From Desulfogranum japonicum DSM 18378 (GTDB taxonomy: Bacteria; Desulfobacterota; Desulfobulbia; Desulfobulbales; Desulfobulbaceae), in contig NZ_AUCV01000044.1 in the NCBI RefSeq assembly GCF_000429945.1, forward strand, positions 1-52,932: a stretch of 52,932 nucleotides of DNA. Reading direction: 5' to 3'. The notes under the pieces were generated by a model. The model ran no database searches. It saw only the letters and a program-made list of their open reading frames with translations, and had not been told where the DNA came from. Position 1 is the stretch's first letter; each line of letters opens with the position of its first letter. Below are positions 1-9,061 of the stretch, piece after piece. Both the position numbers and the translations under genes were made by a program.

Positions 1-2
1 TT

Positions 3-182
3 TGGAAAAGTTCTATATCTCTCATAATGAAAACGGGATACCACGATAGGCGGTGGCTAAGCAAGCATTACCCACAGGAAACAGCGAGGAACCGTTTATT
101 TCCGGTGTCTTGCCGGAAAGTCGGTCACAGGGGGTGTATTGCCTCTGAATGGATTACCAAGGCAGTTGGGGGCGAGTTTTGA
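3..182 (+). CDS. 3' end of an unrecognised reading frame (partial)
   Basis: An open frame enters from the left edge and ends at TGA 180-182, giving about 59 residues rich in Arg, Cys and His (it includes HDRRWLSKHYPQET and CRKVGHRGC). I recognise no family. It could be the tail of a real gene, of a decayed mobile element, or non-coding sequence. No ribosome binding site can be judged because any start lies outside the window or is the weak ATG at 27. It lies about 70 bp upstream of the redox operon on the same strand. Confidence 0.2.
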   Translation, partial: WKSSISLIMKTGYHDRRWLSKHYPQETARNRLFPVSCRKVGHRGCIASEWITKAVGGEF

Positions 183-251
183 AAAAGGGCAACCATTGAA
201 AGAATGTTGTTCGGTTCTCTATTTTAGGCTTATTCAACAAAGGAGAAGATA

Positions 252-482
252 ATGAAAATCCAAATCCTGGGACCAGGATGCGCTAAATGCAGCAAACTCA
301 TGGATACAGCTAAGACTGCAGCAATGGAGTTGGGTATTGCCTGCGATTTTGAAAAAATTTCGGACGTGAACCAGATTATGGGTTTTGGTGTCATGATGAC
401 TCCCGGCCTTGTAGTCGACGGAGTGGTAAAAAGCGTCGGTAAGGTGCCCTCGCTTGAAGAAATGAAAAAGCTCTTACAATAA
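252..482 (+). CDS. Small thioredoxin-like redox protein (CXXC)
   Basis: A 76-residue protein of the small redox-active disulfide protein 2 / thioredoxin-fold family. The active site is CAKC at about residues 11-14, after the first beta strand (MKIQILGPGC). The cis-Pro region is seen in MMTPGLVVDG, and the family's short length is matched. It is cytoplasmic because no signal peptide is visible. A good AGGAG site lies 6-8 bases before the ATG. It is the first gene of a four-gene operon with a DGC protein, an exported thioredoxin and a CcdA-like protein, so it likely takes part in thiol-disulfide exchange. In related genomes such sets often lie beside arsenic-type permeases and ArsR; neither is inside this window. 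Confidence 0.85.
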   Translation: MKIQILGPGCAKCSKLMDTAKTAAMELGIACDFEKISDVNQIMGFGVMMTPGLVVDGVVKSVGKVPSLEEMKKLLQ

Positions 483-493
483 AGGAGAGAGTA

Positions 494-883
494 ATGAGTG
501 CAACGCAAAGCGAATGTACCTGTTCCTGTGGAGGAGAGAACACCGGATTAAAAGTCATTTTTTCCTGTTCAGGATGTGCGGATGTCGGAGAATTGGCTGA
601 TCAATCAGCACGCAAGCTTACCAGGGACGGTGCGGCAAAGATGGCTTGCCTGGCAGGAATTAGCGGCAAAGTCGACGGCATTGTTAAATCTGCTGAAGCA
701 GCCGATTCAATTCTTGCCATAGATGGTTGCCCCCTTGAATGCACAAGAAAAACATTGGAAGAATCTGGATTTACCGAGGTAAACCACTTGCGATTAAGTG
801 ATCTTGGTTTTGAAAAAGGAAAAACAGAAATTTCCGCCGCCTCGATTGCCGAGGTTATCAGCAAAGCGAAAATGTATCTTTAA
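494..883 (+). CDS. DGC-domain putative zinc-binding protein
   Basis: A 129-residue cytoplasmic protein of the putative zinc-binding DGC family, named for a conserved Asp-Gly-Cys. That motif is visible as AIDGCPLECTRK at about residues 75-86. Further cysteines sit in the N-terminal CTCSCGG, in FSCSGCAD and in MACLAG. The spacing of paired cysteines suggests a metal or thiol-redox role; the biochemical function is not established. It begins 11 bases after the stop of the upstream thioredoxin-like gene, with a strong AGGAGA site, and is followed by an exported thioredoxin, so the genes are very likely co-transcribed. Confidence 0.8.
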   Translation: MSATQSECTCSCGGENTGLKVIFSCSGCADVGELADQSARKLTRDGAAKMACLAGISGKVDGIVKSAEAADSILAIDGCPLECTRKTLEESGFTEVNHLRLSDLGFEKGKTEISAASIAEVISKAKMYL

Positions 884-897
884 GATAGGAGTTAGCG

Positions 898-1293
898 GTG
901 AGAAAGTATTCTTTATTATGTGTCTTGATGGCGCTTGTCTTTTTTATAACCCCTGGACTCCTTGTACTTACCCAGAATTCTGTCAAAGCAGAATCCTTGC
1001 CACAGGTTCCGGTCCCCGGATTAGTGACCATGGTTGATTTAGGAGCTAAAAAATGCATCCCTTGCAAAATGATGGCCCCGATTATCGAAGAGCTGGCCAG
1101 GGAATATGAGGGACGGGCAGCGGTCATATTCATTGATGTCTGGGAAAATACCGATGTCCCGTCGAAGTTTGGAATCCGCACTATTCCTACTCAGATCTTT
1201 TATAATGCGCAAGGTAAGGAAATTTCCCGCCATGAGGGATTTTTAGATAAAGAATCCATCGTCGGTATCTTCACAGAATTAGGGGTCAAATAG
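898..1293 (+). CDS. Exported thioredoxin-family protein
   Basis: A 131-residue thioredoxin-fold protein with a GTG start, chosen because AGGAG precedes it at good spacing. Residues 1-30 form a hydrophobic signal peptide or anchor (LLCVLMALVFFITPGLLVL), so the catalytic domain should face the periplasm. The active site CIPCKM lies near residues 56-61, and the cis-Pro loop reads GIRTIPTQIFY. The short gap of 5 bases to the CcdA-like gene suggests that this protein is the periplasmic thiol partner reduced through that membrane protein. The exact substrate is unknown. Confidence 0.85.
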   Translation: MRKYSLLCVLMALVFFITPGLLVLTQNSVKAESLPQVPVPGLVTMVDLGAKKCIPCKMMAPIIEELAREYEGRAAVIFIDVWENTDVPSKFGIRTIPTQIFYNAQGKEISRHEGFLDKESIVGIFTELGVK

Positions 1294-1298
1294 AAGCT

Positions 1299-2009
1299 AT
1301 GGATCAATTTTTCCTCACCATAAATACCTGGATGACCCAGGGCCTCCTGCTAGGGGGCCTGGGATGCTTTCTTTGGGGGATGGTCAGCGTGTTGTTCAGT
1401 CCCTGCCACTTGGCATCCATCCCGCTTATTATAAGCTATGTGGCAGGACAAAATCACACCATGGCAGGAAAGAAGGCCGCCCTTTATGCAGTGGTATTTA
1501 CACTTGGCCTGTTTCTCACCATTGCTACCGTTGGAATGATATGCACTCTCCTTGGACGCATGCTGGGAGATGTTGGTCCCTATATGAATTTTGTCGTTGG
1601 TGGCATTCTTGTATGGGTTTCGTTGGACATTCTCGGTGTGGCGAAATGTTCCATGTCCGGTGGACTCATGGCAAAGATCAAAGTAAAGGGGATGGTTGGT
1701 GCACTCACCCTTGGCCTGGCTTATGGCGTTCTCTCTGGTTCTTGCACATTTGGCTTCATTGCCCCCATCCTTGCCATCATTACCGTACAGCAGAAAATCC
1801 TTACCGGTGTTGTCTTTATTCTTCTTTTCGGCATAGGTCACTGCATTCCCATTGCCGTTGCCGGCAGTTCCACTGCCCTCGTCAAACGTTTTCTGGAAAA
1901 TGGTACCTGGTTACAGGGAAGTGGCCTGTTTCGTAAAATCGCAGGGGTTTGCATTGGTGCTCTTGGCCTATATTTCATAAGTCAACCGTTCATTGCAAGA
2001 GTTTACTAG
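1299..2009 (+). CDS. ccdA: CcdA-like cytochrome c biogenesis / thiol electron-transfer membrane protein
   Basis: A 236-residue polytopic protein of the CcdA/DsbD-transmembrane family with about six hydrophobic helices. The two functional cysteines of the family are visible: one near the start (VLFSPCHLASIPLI) and one in the second half (GVLSGSCTFGFIAPIL). Both sit in the family's Pro-flanked positions. These proteins move electrons from cytoplasmic thioredoxin across the membrane to periplasmic thiol proteins. Its position directly after an exported thioredoxin, with a cytoplasmic thioredoxin-like gene at the head of the operon, makes a complete inside-to-outside reducing relay. There is no strong Shine-Dalgarno, so coupling to the upstream gene is likely. 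Confidence 0.85.
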   Translation: MDQFFLTINTWMTQGLLLGGLGCFLWGMVSVLFSPCHLASIPLIISYVAGQNHTMAGKKAALYAVVFTLGLFLTIATVGMICTLLGRMLGDVGPYMNFVVGGILVWVSLDILGVAKCSMSGGLMAKIKVKGMVGALTLGLAYGVLSGSCTFGFIAPILAIITVQQKILTGVVFILLFGIGHCIPIAVAGSSTALVKRFLENGTWLQGSGLFRKIAGVCIGALGLYFISQPFIARVY

Positions 2010-2093
2010 TTCGCTCAGAATCATTTAGGAAAAAGTATGACACGTTTCATCGGTCCACGACGAAATCATTCATCATATCGAGAATCCGAAATC

Positions 2094-2118
2094 ACTTGAA
2101 GCCTGTCGGAGACAAGTG
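2094..2118 (+). terminator. Weak hairpin after the redox operon
   Basis: A 6-bp inverted repeat, CACTTG/CAAGTG, is followed by the pyrimidine-rich run TTCTCTCTTCC. It lies between the convergent CcdA and acyl-CoA synthetase genes. The stem is short, so this is only a possible terminator for the + strand operon. Confidence 0.3.
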
Positions 2119-2143
2119 TTCTCTCTTCCTGGCAAAGCATTGA

Positions 2144-4555
2144 TCAAAGTGCAACCCTATGGCGAATACTTTCTGCATACAGCCTGCTCTCAATATATAA
2201 AGACAGTGAGGCCACGGCACGATCGCACACGGGAAAAACCGGAATACCTTTTTCAAGCAGAACATCACGAAAGGGATCATACATTCTCCCTCCGTCCACC
2301 ACGGCAACAACGGGAACTCTGCTCTCGACAACCACCTGGGACAACAAGGAAACAATACCCTGTTCCGCATCAAGCGCATATGCAGGGTTGCAGGTTTCTT
2401 TAAGAGTATGCATCTGCGGCGACAGCGGGTCCAGACCAACAACAATGGCATCAACAGCACCGTCCCTGCTCAATATTCGGACTGCTTCTGCGTGCATCTC
2501 ATCATCTGCAGACGGGTTGATGTCCAGTGGATTATTTATGGTAACCAGTGAATCCAGCTGTTTTGCCCGTAGAATATCAGCGATTTTATCAATGGTAGTC
2601 TGGGAATATTCAGCCAGCTTCATCTGGAAATCATCGGATTGTATGGAATCAGCCATACCCACGGCTTCAAATCCTGCCCCGCTCAGAGCTGCCAACCGAT
2701 TACCGCGTATAGGTTTCATACAGAAAAGCTCTGCGAGCAAAAACAAATCCTGAAATTCGGTAAAGGTTCGGGCAACAATGGCACCAGCCTGCCTAATACA
2801 GCTTTCACACACCATGTAATCCCCTGCAAGGGATGCGGTGTGTCCACTGGTGGCTGTCTGTCCCTCAGGGGTTCTGCCGGCCTTGTAAAACACCACCTCT
2901 TTCCCCTGTATCACAGCTTCTCTTACAGCCCAGGCAAATTCAAGACCATCCTGGTCGTTAAACCCTTCAGCATACACGGCAATAACATCAACCTCATCGG
3001 AATCCTTGAAGTACTTGACCATATCACCCAAGGTAAGGTCTGTCTGATTACCCATGGAAACCAGATACGCTGGGGCCAGCTCCGGGCACTGACTGCTCCG
3101 GTGCAGCATAAATGCACCGCTCTGGCTGACCAGTGCTGCCCTGCGCGGGCTCTCATCTCTGTTTCTGGGAAGTTTATCTTCTGGAATAAACCAGGTGTCA
3201 TACTTGCCCGGAAAGGAAATCACGCCCATACAGTTGGCTCCGAGAAATACAGGACCACCATCTCCTTTCCCATGTGCCAGGTTTATTTTTGTTACCAGTT
3301 GTTCCGCACGTCCTCTGCTCTCTTCATTTTCACCCATACCACCGGGAATGAGCATGACACTTCTGGCACAATCAAGGGCGATGATCTGCTCAACCAGATC
3401 AGGAACCTGCTCAGCATGGATGGCAACCACCAGCAAATCAAGCTGCCCGGGCAGAGATGAGAGGTCTTTTACACAACGTACTCCGGCCAGTTCTTCATGG
3501 TCTGGCTTGATAATGATTACTCTCTCTTTGTCAAATCCCTGGGCGAGGATATTATCCAGAATGGTGCGTCCAAAGTTTTTTCTTTTGCCCGAGGCTCCGA
3601 TTACGCCGATGGTTCGAGGGTGCAGCAAATTATCTATTTTGGCAACAGGACGTTGATACTCCACTCTTTCAGGGATGGAAAAATTGCACATTCCATCCAA
3701 AGGTACCATGAGAAAATCTGTAAACGCATAAGGATTGATCTCCATTTCTTCAATCACGAACTTTGTTTCAGGATTGGCAGGAGAATAGGTACGCCCAAGT
3801 TCTATAAACGAGCTGAAACACTCTATCAACTGTTCATCGCTGACAATGCGTCTCTGGCCACGGGTAAGACCTGCCAGTTTTCTGTAGGATATGGTTTTCC
3901 TGAACAGTTCAAAAAAACGCTCCCCGTCAATCAGTTCACAGGAGGCGGCAACAACTGCCTGTCCCTTACGGAATCTTTTTGCGTACAACTCCGTATCAGT
4001 ACCGCCAAGACCCGCACTGATAACCATGCCAAATTCACGGGTATTTCTCAGACCTACGATCAGTTCATTGCCAAAGGCTTCCGAATCAGGGGGCATGAAC
4101 TGAACCATGAGAACGCCCTTGAGATCTCGGGCTATGGCATTGATCAAGGCCTCTCCAGACAACCCACGGTATATTTCCGGTACCCCTTGAGGATTAGCCT
4201 GACACCAGGCAGCATAATTTTCAGGCACCTCATACATCATCCTCCGAAAAGCAGAGCGTATCTTGTTGGCATCCTTGTCCACGATTCTGACGCCCTTTAC
4301 TTCGGTCTTATGGATAATTGTGGGAGAAACAATCTTGAGAACAATTTTTTCACCTGGCAGGGCAAGCAGTTCTTCTTCCGAAGAACGAGCCCCCCTTGGA
4401 ATAAAAATGGACTTAGGTGGTGTTTCAGCGCCTGATTTTGCCAACAGGTTATACACCTCATATTCAAACAGGTACGTACGCCCATCCTGCTGTGCGGAAC
4501 CAAACAGTTCTGTGATGGCTTGATGTTGAATCTGAGCGGTTATACTGGTTTCCAT
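2144..4555 (-). CDS. Acyl-CoA synthetase (NDP-forming), ATP-grasp domain first
   Basis: An 803-residue enzyme of the ADP-forming acetate/acyl-CoA ligase superfamily, which interconverts acyl-CoA, ADP and phosphate with acid, CoA and ATP. The N-terminal third is an ATP-grasp (beta-like) domain; its start is marked by ESG/LLAKSGAETP-type and LKIVSPTIIHKTEVKGV segments. A CoA-binding Rossmann domain follows (TIGVIGASGKRKNFG), then the succinyl-CoA ligase-like domain. That domain carries the likely phospho-histidine in SGHTASLAGDY. The usual order in bacterial single-chain forms is CoA-binding first, so this is a permuted arrangement. The start at 4555 is preferred over an upstream ATG because GGAG lies 7 bases before it. 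The acyl substrate cannot be read from the sequence. Confidence 0.85.
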   Translation of the reverse strand: METSITAQIQHQAITELFGSAQQDGRTYLFEYEVYNLLAKSGAETPPKSIFIPRGARSSEEELLALPGEKIVLKIVSPTIIHKTEVKGVRIVDKDANKIRSAFRRMMYEVPENYAAWCQANPQGVPEIYRGLSGEALINAIARDLKGVLMVQFMPPDSEAFGNELIVGLRNTREFGMVISAGLGGTDTELYAKRFRKGQAVVAASCELIDGERFFELFRKTISYRKLAGLTRGQRRIVSDEQLIECFSSFIELGRTYSPANPETKFVIEEMEINPYAFTDFLMVPLDGMCNFSIPERVEYQRPVAKIDNLLHPRTIGVIGASGKRKNFGRTILDNILAQGFDKERVIIIKPDHEELAGVRCVKDLSSLPGQLDLLVVAIHAEQVPDLVEQIIALDCARSVMLIPGGMGENEESRGRAEQLVTKINLAHGKGDGGPVFLGANCMGVISFPGKYDTWFIPEDKLPRNRDESPRRAALVSQSGAFMLHRSSQCPELAPAYLVSMGNQTDLTLGDMVKYFKDSDEVDVIAVYAEGFNDQDGLEFAWAVREAVIQGKEVVFYKAGRTPEGQTATSGHTASLAGDYMVCESCIRQAGAIVARTFTEFQDLFLLAELFCMKPIRGNRLAALSGAGFEAVGMADSIQSDDFQMKLAEYSQTTIDKIADILRAKQLDSLVTINNPLDINPSADDEMHAEAVRILSRDGAVDAIVVGLDPLSPQMHTLKETCNPAYALDAEQGIVSLLSQVVVESRVPVVAVVDGGRMYDPFRDVLLEKGIPVFPVCDRAVASLSLYIESRLYAESIRHRVAL

Positions 4556-4653
4556 ATGAAAACTCCGGATCATTTACAAATATAAAACCTGAGAGAGTGA
4601 CTACTCGCAGGGGAAAAGGATAAGCTTGGCAGCCTTCCGTGCTATGACTGGGC

Positions 4654-4765
4654 ACAGGGTGTATGGGACTTTCGCAAGCAGGCTGGCGCAACGTTTAGGC
4701 AGACTCAAGCCAGGTTCTTCATAACAAGAGCAGCTGTATAGTGATCAGCTCACCTTAAAAGAGAA
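4654..4765 (+). repeat. Dispersed intergenic repeat, copy 1
   Basis: This stretch resembles the reverse complement of 49444-49562. The best block shares TTTCG, CAGGCTGGCGCA and CAAGCC-GGTT in the same order, followed by a GTGA-CAG block. Both copies lie in non-coding gaps. The rest of the 4556-5132 gap holds no convincing gene; it contains further short inverted repeats (for example around CATATG/GCATGCC at 4775-4800). Confidence 0.55.
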
Positions 4766-5132
4766 GATACGGCATATGGAGTCTGCATGCCATAACCAAG
4801 CGAGACTATACAGGCATTTCTGGTAATTGGCTTGTGGCAGTTCTCACCTGTGACCAGTTGCAATAAATTATGTAGAATAACAGGATTTATTGCACCCAGA
4901 TTTGCATTTGCCGATTTCCTGGAATATCATAATGACAGCGATGTTCATGCAGCCATACTGGACGCTGCAAAATCGACAGGCTCTTCTTGTAAGTCAGTAA
5001 AGAAAAACCCGGTGTGGGCAATTCATACAGCATCTATGTGTCAGTTACACCCTTTCCGGGGCCACATACTGTAAGCGTTAGCAATATATTTATCACCGTG
5101 TTCACATTCTATGACGTCACAGGGGTATTCTA

Positions 5133-5984
5133 TTGGTTCACCTGATAAGTTTACAAGCAATCATAAAGGATTCGGAAAACCTGCTTACCTTGCCTGATAT
5201 ATGGCTCCGACTCAGAAGAATGATTGATGACGACCACTGTTCAGCGGATGATATGGCAACGCTTATCTCCCGTGATCCGTCACTGAGTGCCCAATTACTG
5301 AAGCTCGTCAATAGCCCCCTGTATTATTTTCCCAGAACCATTTCCTCCATCTCCCAGGCCATAACGCTCATCGGCAGCAAACAGCTGTATGCGCTGGTTA
5401 CCGCTGCCTCCACCGGGGCGATAATCAGATCTGCTGCCGGACGACATATTGAGCTGAAATCATTATGGAAACACTCATTGTACACTGCTTTCGGCACAAC
5501 ACTCCTTGCTGAAGAGATGAAACAGAGTGCAGATACGTTTTTTCTTTCCGGTCTTCTCTGCAACATAGGAACACTGGCTGTAGTAACATATGCTCCAGAT
5601 ATCGCCTTGGCTGCCGTGGGATATCACTGTAAAAACCAGTTTCCATGGGACAGAGAAAAAGAAGTACTGGGCTTTACCATGGCCGAGGCCGGAGGAGCTC
5701 TTCTGGACGCCTGGAACCTGCCGTTTGACATTGTTACTCCGGTATTGTTTCAGCATACACCCGGTAAGTCGGCGGAATATACAGCCAACTGCCACGCATT
5801 ACACTGTGCCAGTCGAATTGCTCTGGAGATATTGCAATCCAATGGTCAGGATACCCTGGATTATCTCTCTGTCATCAACGATGACAGCCTTTCCGCCATC
5901 GGTCACCCAAGAAATACTCTGGACGCTCTGGTTAAACAAATTACTGCTCGTGCTCCCGAAATGTTGGATATTTTCACAATGTAA
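5133..5984 (+). CDS. HDOD-domain signalling protein
   Basis: A 283-residue protein that is almost entirely one HDOD domain, the HD-related output domain found in bacterial signal-transduction proteins. Visible family features are the N-terminal LPDIWLRLRRMIDD segment, LISRDPSLSAQLLKLVNSPLY near residues 45-65 and the SSISQAITLIGSKQL helix. HDOD domains usually lack the catalytic HD residues, so a regulatory rather than hydrolytic role is expected. The start is TTG, chosen because AGGGG lies 7 bases upstream and the homologous region begins at once. It ends 12 bases before the REC/HD-GYP gene, so the two are an operon. Confidence 0.85.
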   Translation: MVHLISLQAIIKDSENLLTLPDIWLRLRRMIDDDHCSADDMATLISRDPSLSAQLLKLVNSPLYYFPRTISSISQAITLIGSKQLYALVTAASTGAIIRSAAGRHIELKSLWKHSLYTAFGTTLLAEEMKQSADTFFLSGLLCNIGTLAVVTYAPDIALAAVGYHCKNQFPWDREKEVLGFTMAEAGGALLDAWNLPFDIVTPVLFQHTPGKSAEYTANCHALHCASRIALEILQSNGQDTLDYLSVINDDSLSAIGHPRNTLDALVKQITARAPEMLDIFTM

Positions 5985-5996
5985 CCGTAGGTAATC

Positions 5997-7517
5997 ATGG
6001 ATGAATTAATTTTCAAAAGCGACGACGAGGCCACCGCAGTTGAGGAAAAGTACAGCCCATGGAAAATCCTTGTAGTGGATGATGAAGACGGTGTGCACCA
6101 AGTAACCAATCTGGCCTTAAAGCATTTCAGCTTTGACCATAGAGAATTGTTACTCCTGCACGCATATTCTGCCGAAGAAGCATTGCATCTTCTCAATGAA
6201 CATGCAGATATTGCAGTAATTCTACTGGATGTTGTCATGGAATCCGAGCATGCGGGGCTCAATCTCGTGCATACCATCCGCAAGGAGTTGAATAATACCA
6301 GCGTACGTATTGTCCTGCGAACCGGACAACCTGGAAAAGCTCCTGAACACGACGTCATCCAGAATTACGATATCAACGACTATAAAACAAAAACCGAACT
6401 CACCTCCAACAAACTCTTTACCCTGATGTATTCAACATTGCGGGCATACAGAGATATCATAACACTGGACAAAAGCAGAAAAGGCCTTGAAAAACTCATT
6501 ATCGCCTCAAGGGGAATCTCTTCACGCAGTGCCCTTGCTGAATTTATACGGGCAACACTGGGACAGCTTTCCAATTTACTGAACATAGAAAACACCACTA
6601 TTTTTTCCTGCAAGGCAATTGGGTATATTCTGTTTGACGAATTTCTTGAAATCTTTGCTCCCGATGATACGGGAGATGGGCAATGCATTGATATCGATGA
6701 TCTCCCTGAAGACAAAAAAGAACTCATTAACAGGGCCATTGAAGAACAGAGAAACATCTTTGCCGGAAATAAATTTGTGATGTACTGCTCAAATCGCAGA
6801 CACATTGTTCTCTTTTTTGCCCAGATCAACCAACCACTCTCAGACATTGACACCAGACTGCTCAACATCTTCACTGAAAACCTTATAGTTACACTTGAAA
6901 ACATCTACCTGAACGAGGCTATCACAGGAAGCCAGAAGGAGATGATATACAGGCTGGGAGAGGTCGTGGAATCTCGTTCCAACGAAACCGGCAACCATGT
7001 TAAACGCATTGCCCATTACACTGAGCTGATGGCCCGTCTTATTGGTTTTGACAACAGTGAGGCTGAGCTGATAAAGACGGCTTCAACCATGCATGATATC
7101 GGGAAGATAGCTATTCCGGACGCAATCCTGACCAAACCGGGGAAACTGGACAGTGAAGAATGGGAAATTATGAAAACCCATGCCGAACGTGGATATCAGA
7201 TACTGCAATACTCCTCGCTGACAGTCATGAACATGAGCGCGACTATTGCCCTGACCCATCATGAAAAATGGGATGGTTCCGGATATCCCAAAGGACTGAA
7301 GGGTACAGACATCCATATTTATGGACGCATCACCGCCATTGCCGATGTATTTGACGCCTTGGCCAGCGATCGCTGCTATAAGGCTGCATGGCCAATGAAA
7401 AATGTATTGGAATTGTTCAAGGAGGAGCGGGGAAAACATTTCGACCCCCTGCTTACAGACCTTTTTCTTGAAAATGCAGAGCAATTCATTGCCATAAAAG
7501 AACGATTTGAAGATTAA
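5997..7517 (+). CDS. Response regulator with DUF3369 and HD-GYP phosphodiesterase domains
   Basis: A 506-residue cytoplasmic protein. The receiver domain occupies about residues 22-150 (ILVVDDEDGVHQV acidic pocket; phospho-acceptor Asp in VILLDVVME). A DUF3369 sensor-like domain spans about 160-310, and an HD-GYP domain spans about 320-500. The HD-GYP signature residues are intact: HDIGKIAIP, then HHEKWDGSGYPKG. That predicts an active cyclic-di-GMP phosphodiesterase controlled by phosphorylation. The gene follows the HDOD gene with a TAGG site before ATG. Partner kinases may be the REC/histidine kinase just downstream or the broken PAS kinase further on. Confidence 0.9.
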   Translation: MDELIFKSDDEATAVEEKYSPWKILVVDDEDGVHQVTNLALKHFSFDHRELLLLHAYSAEEALHLLNEHADIAVILLDVVMESEHAGLNLVHTIRKELNNTSVRIVLRTGQPGKAPEHDVIQNYDINDYKTKTELTSNKLFTLMYSTLRAYRDIITLDKSRKGLEKLIIASRGISSRSALAEFIRATLGQLSNLLNIENTTIFSCKAIGYILFDEFLEIFAPDDTGDGQCIDIDDLPEDKKELINRAIEEQRNIFAGNKFVMYCSNRRHIVLFFAQINQPLSDIDTRLLNIFTENLIVTLENIYLNEAITGSQKEMIYRLGEVVESRSNETGNHVKRIAHYTELMARLIGFDNSEAELIKTASTMHDIGKIAIPDAILTKPGKLDSEEWEIMKTHAERGYQILQYSSLTVMNMSATIALTHHEKWDGSGYPKGLKGTDIHIYGRITAIADVFDALASDRCYKAAWPMKNVLELFKEERGKHFDPLLTDLFLENAEQFIAIKERFED

Positions 7518-7524
7518 CCGGCCT

Positions 7525-7671
7525 CTAGGAGGTTGTCCGAGAATAGGAATTTTCGTTCAGTTCGAGGCAAACCTGAAAAAATACCACAGGCATATACATG
7601 ATATTCCGAGGATATTTTTTCAGGTTTAACAAAGATATGGGCGGAAATACCATTCTTGGACAGCCTCCTAG
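7525..7671. repeat. 147-bp imperfect palindrome, CTAGGAG family, copy A
   Basis: The ends are CTAGGAGGTTGTCCGAGAAT and the reverse complement of CTAGGAGGCTGTCCAAGAAT. Pairing continues inward with nested arms around CCTGAAAAAATA/TATTTTTTCAGG (7572-7625). The element is non-coding and sits between the HD-GYP gene and the REC/histidine kinase gene. Its length and layout match copy C at 19820-19968. It may be a MITE-like element; the flanking duplication is not obvious. Confidence 0.75.
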
Positions 7672-7767
7672 TGTGGTTCGCACAATGTGTACATAAACCG
7701 GCCAGGTAGTTTCTTCAAGTAAAGGATTATTACCGTTAACGGCTAAAGACAGCCCGACGAGGATTGT

Positions 7768-9015
7768 ATGACTGAAACCCCAGACAGAACACAGCCCCTT
7801 ATTCTTGTTGTTGACGACGAACCCTTTATCAGAGATTGCTTTTCAGACACCCTTGAAGACAGTGGCTACGATCCACTCGTGGCAGAAAACGGCCGCATTG
7901 CTCTGGAGCTTATAGAAGAGCATCATCCTGATCTCATTCTCTGCGACATGCAGATGCCGGAGGTGGGAGGTCTGGAAGTTGTCCGCACTGTGCACGAGAA
8001 ATACCCCAACCTGCCGATTATTGTGGTCTCTGGCGCAGGCGTAATAGAGGATGCCATTGAGGCCGTTCGAGAGGGTGCCTGGGACTACCTGGTCAAACCT
8101 CTCTACAGCCTGAAAACGCTTATCCAGTCCGTTGAAAAAGCCCTGGAACGGGCACACCTGATTGCGGAAAATCAAGAATATCAAAAAAACCTGGAAAAAC
8201 GAACACTGGAATTACAGAAAGAAATTGAAGACAGGGAAAAAGCAGAGAAAAAACTGGTTCAGTCCGAAAAAATGGCCGCACTTGGTGACCTTGTCGCTGG
8301 TGTTGCCCATGAAATCAACACCCCCCTGGGGATAGGGGTGACCGGTATATCCTACCTGCAGGATGCGACAAACACCTTTCAGCAGCTCTTTGAAACAGGA
8401 GAAGCCAAAAAAAGCGACCTGGAAAAGTTCCTTAAAGACTGCCGTGAAGCCTGTGAAGTCACCTTGTCGAACCTGAGCCGTGCTGCTCAGCTGGTAACCG
8501 GATTTAAACAGATAGCCGTTGACCAGAGCAGCGACGAACGGCGCACATTCAATGTGAAAGAGTACATTCAGGAAATCCTTTTCAGTCTGTACCCACGTAT
8601 AAAAAAAACAAAACATACGGTCGACCTGGACTGCCCGGAAGAACTGGTTATAGACAGTTATCCCGGCGCATTTTCCCAGATTCTCACCAATCTGGTTATG
8701 AATTCCCTGATTCACGGATTTGAAGATATCGAACAGGGAACGATCAGTATTGCCATCATGCAGGAAAACAGTTCGTTAACCCTGCATTATAAAGATGACG
8801 GCAAGGGCATGACTGAGGAACAACGGACAAAAATCTATGACCCTTTCTACACAACCAAGCGCGGTTCAGGTGGAACCGGCCTGGGCATGAATCTTGTCTT
8901 TAATCTGGTGAGTGAAAAATTCACCGGTGAAATTGAATGTGAAAGTACGCCTGGTGGGGGAGTTCATATTACCATATCCATTCCAAATGTAGTAAAAAGT
9001 GGGGAAGCATCATGA
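7768..9015 (+). CDS. Receiver-histidine kinase hybrid
   Basis: A 415-residue soluble protein. It has an N-terminal receiver (about residues 10-125; VVDDEP acidic pair, Asp in LILCDMQMPEVGG, Lys in LVKPL) and a coiled-coil linker (about 130-170). The histidine kinase follows, with the phospho-His in VAHEINTPLG, an N box (MNSLIHGFED) and G boxes (DDGKGM, GGTGLGMNL). There is no membrane segment, so it works as a cytoplasmic relay kinase activated through its own receiver. A GAGG site precedes the ATG. Downstream lies a lone receiver, a likely phosphotransfer target. Confidence 0.88.
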   Translation: MTETPDRTQPLILVVDDEPFIRDCFSDTLEDSGYDPLVAENGRIALELIEEHHPDLILCDMQMPEVGGLEVVRTVHEKYPNLPIIVVSGAGVIEDAIEAVREGAWDYLVKPLYSLKTLIQSVEKALERAHLIAENQEYQKNLEKRTLELQKEIEDREKAEKKLVQSEKMAALGDLVAGVAHEINTPLGIGVTGISYLQDATNTFQQLFETGEAKKSDLEKFLKDCREACEVTLSNLSRAAQLVTGFKQIAVDQSSDERRTFNVKEYIQEILFSLYPRIKKTKHTVDLDCPEELVIDSYPGAFSQILTNLVMNSLIHGFEDIEQGTISIAIMQENSSLTLHYKDDGKGMTEEQRTKIYDPFYTTKRGSGGTGLGMNLVFNLVSEKFTGEIECESTPGGGVHITISIPNVVKSGEAS

Positions 9016-9061
9016 TTCTCATATATGGTTGTCGACAAGCAAAACGGCATCGCACAAAGTA

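Noticed and set aside
4832-5074. 80-codon open frame on + in the gap before the HDOD gene
   Set aside because: No Shine-Dalgarno, no family features, and it overlaps repeat-like sequence.
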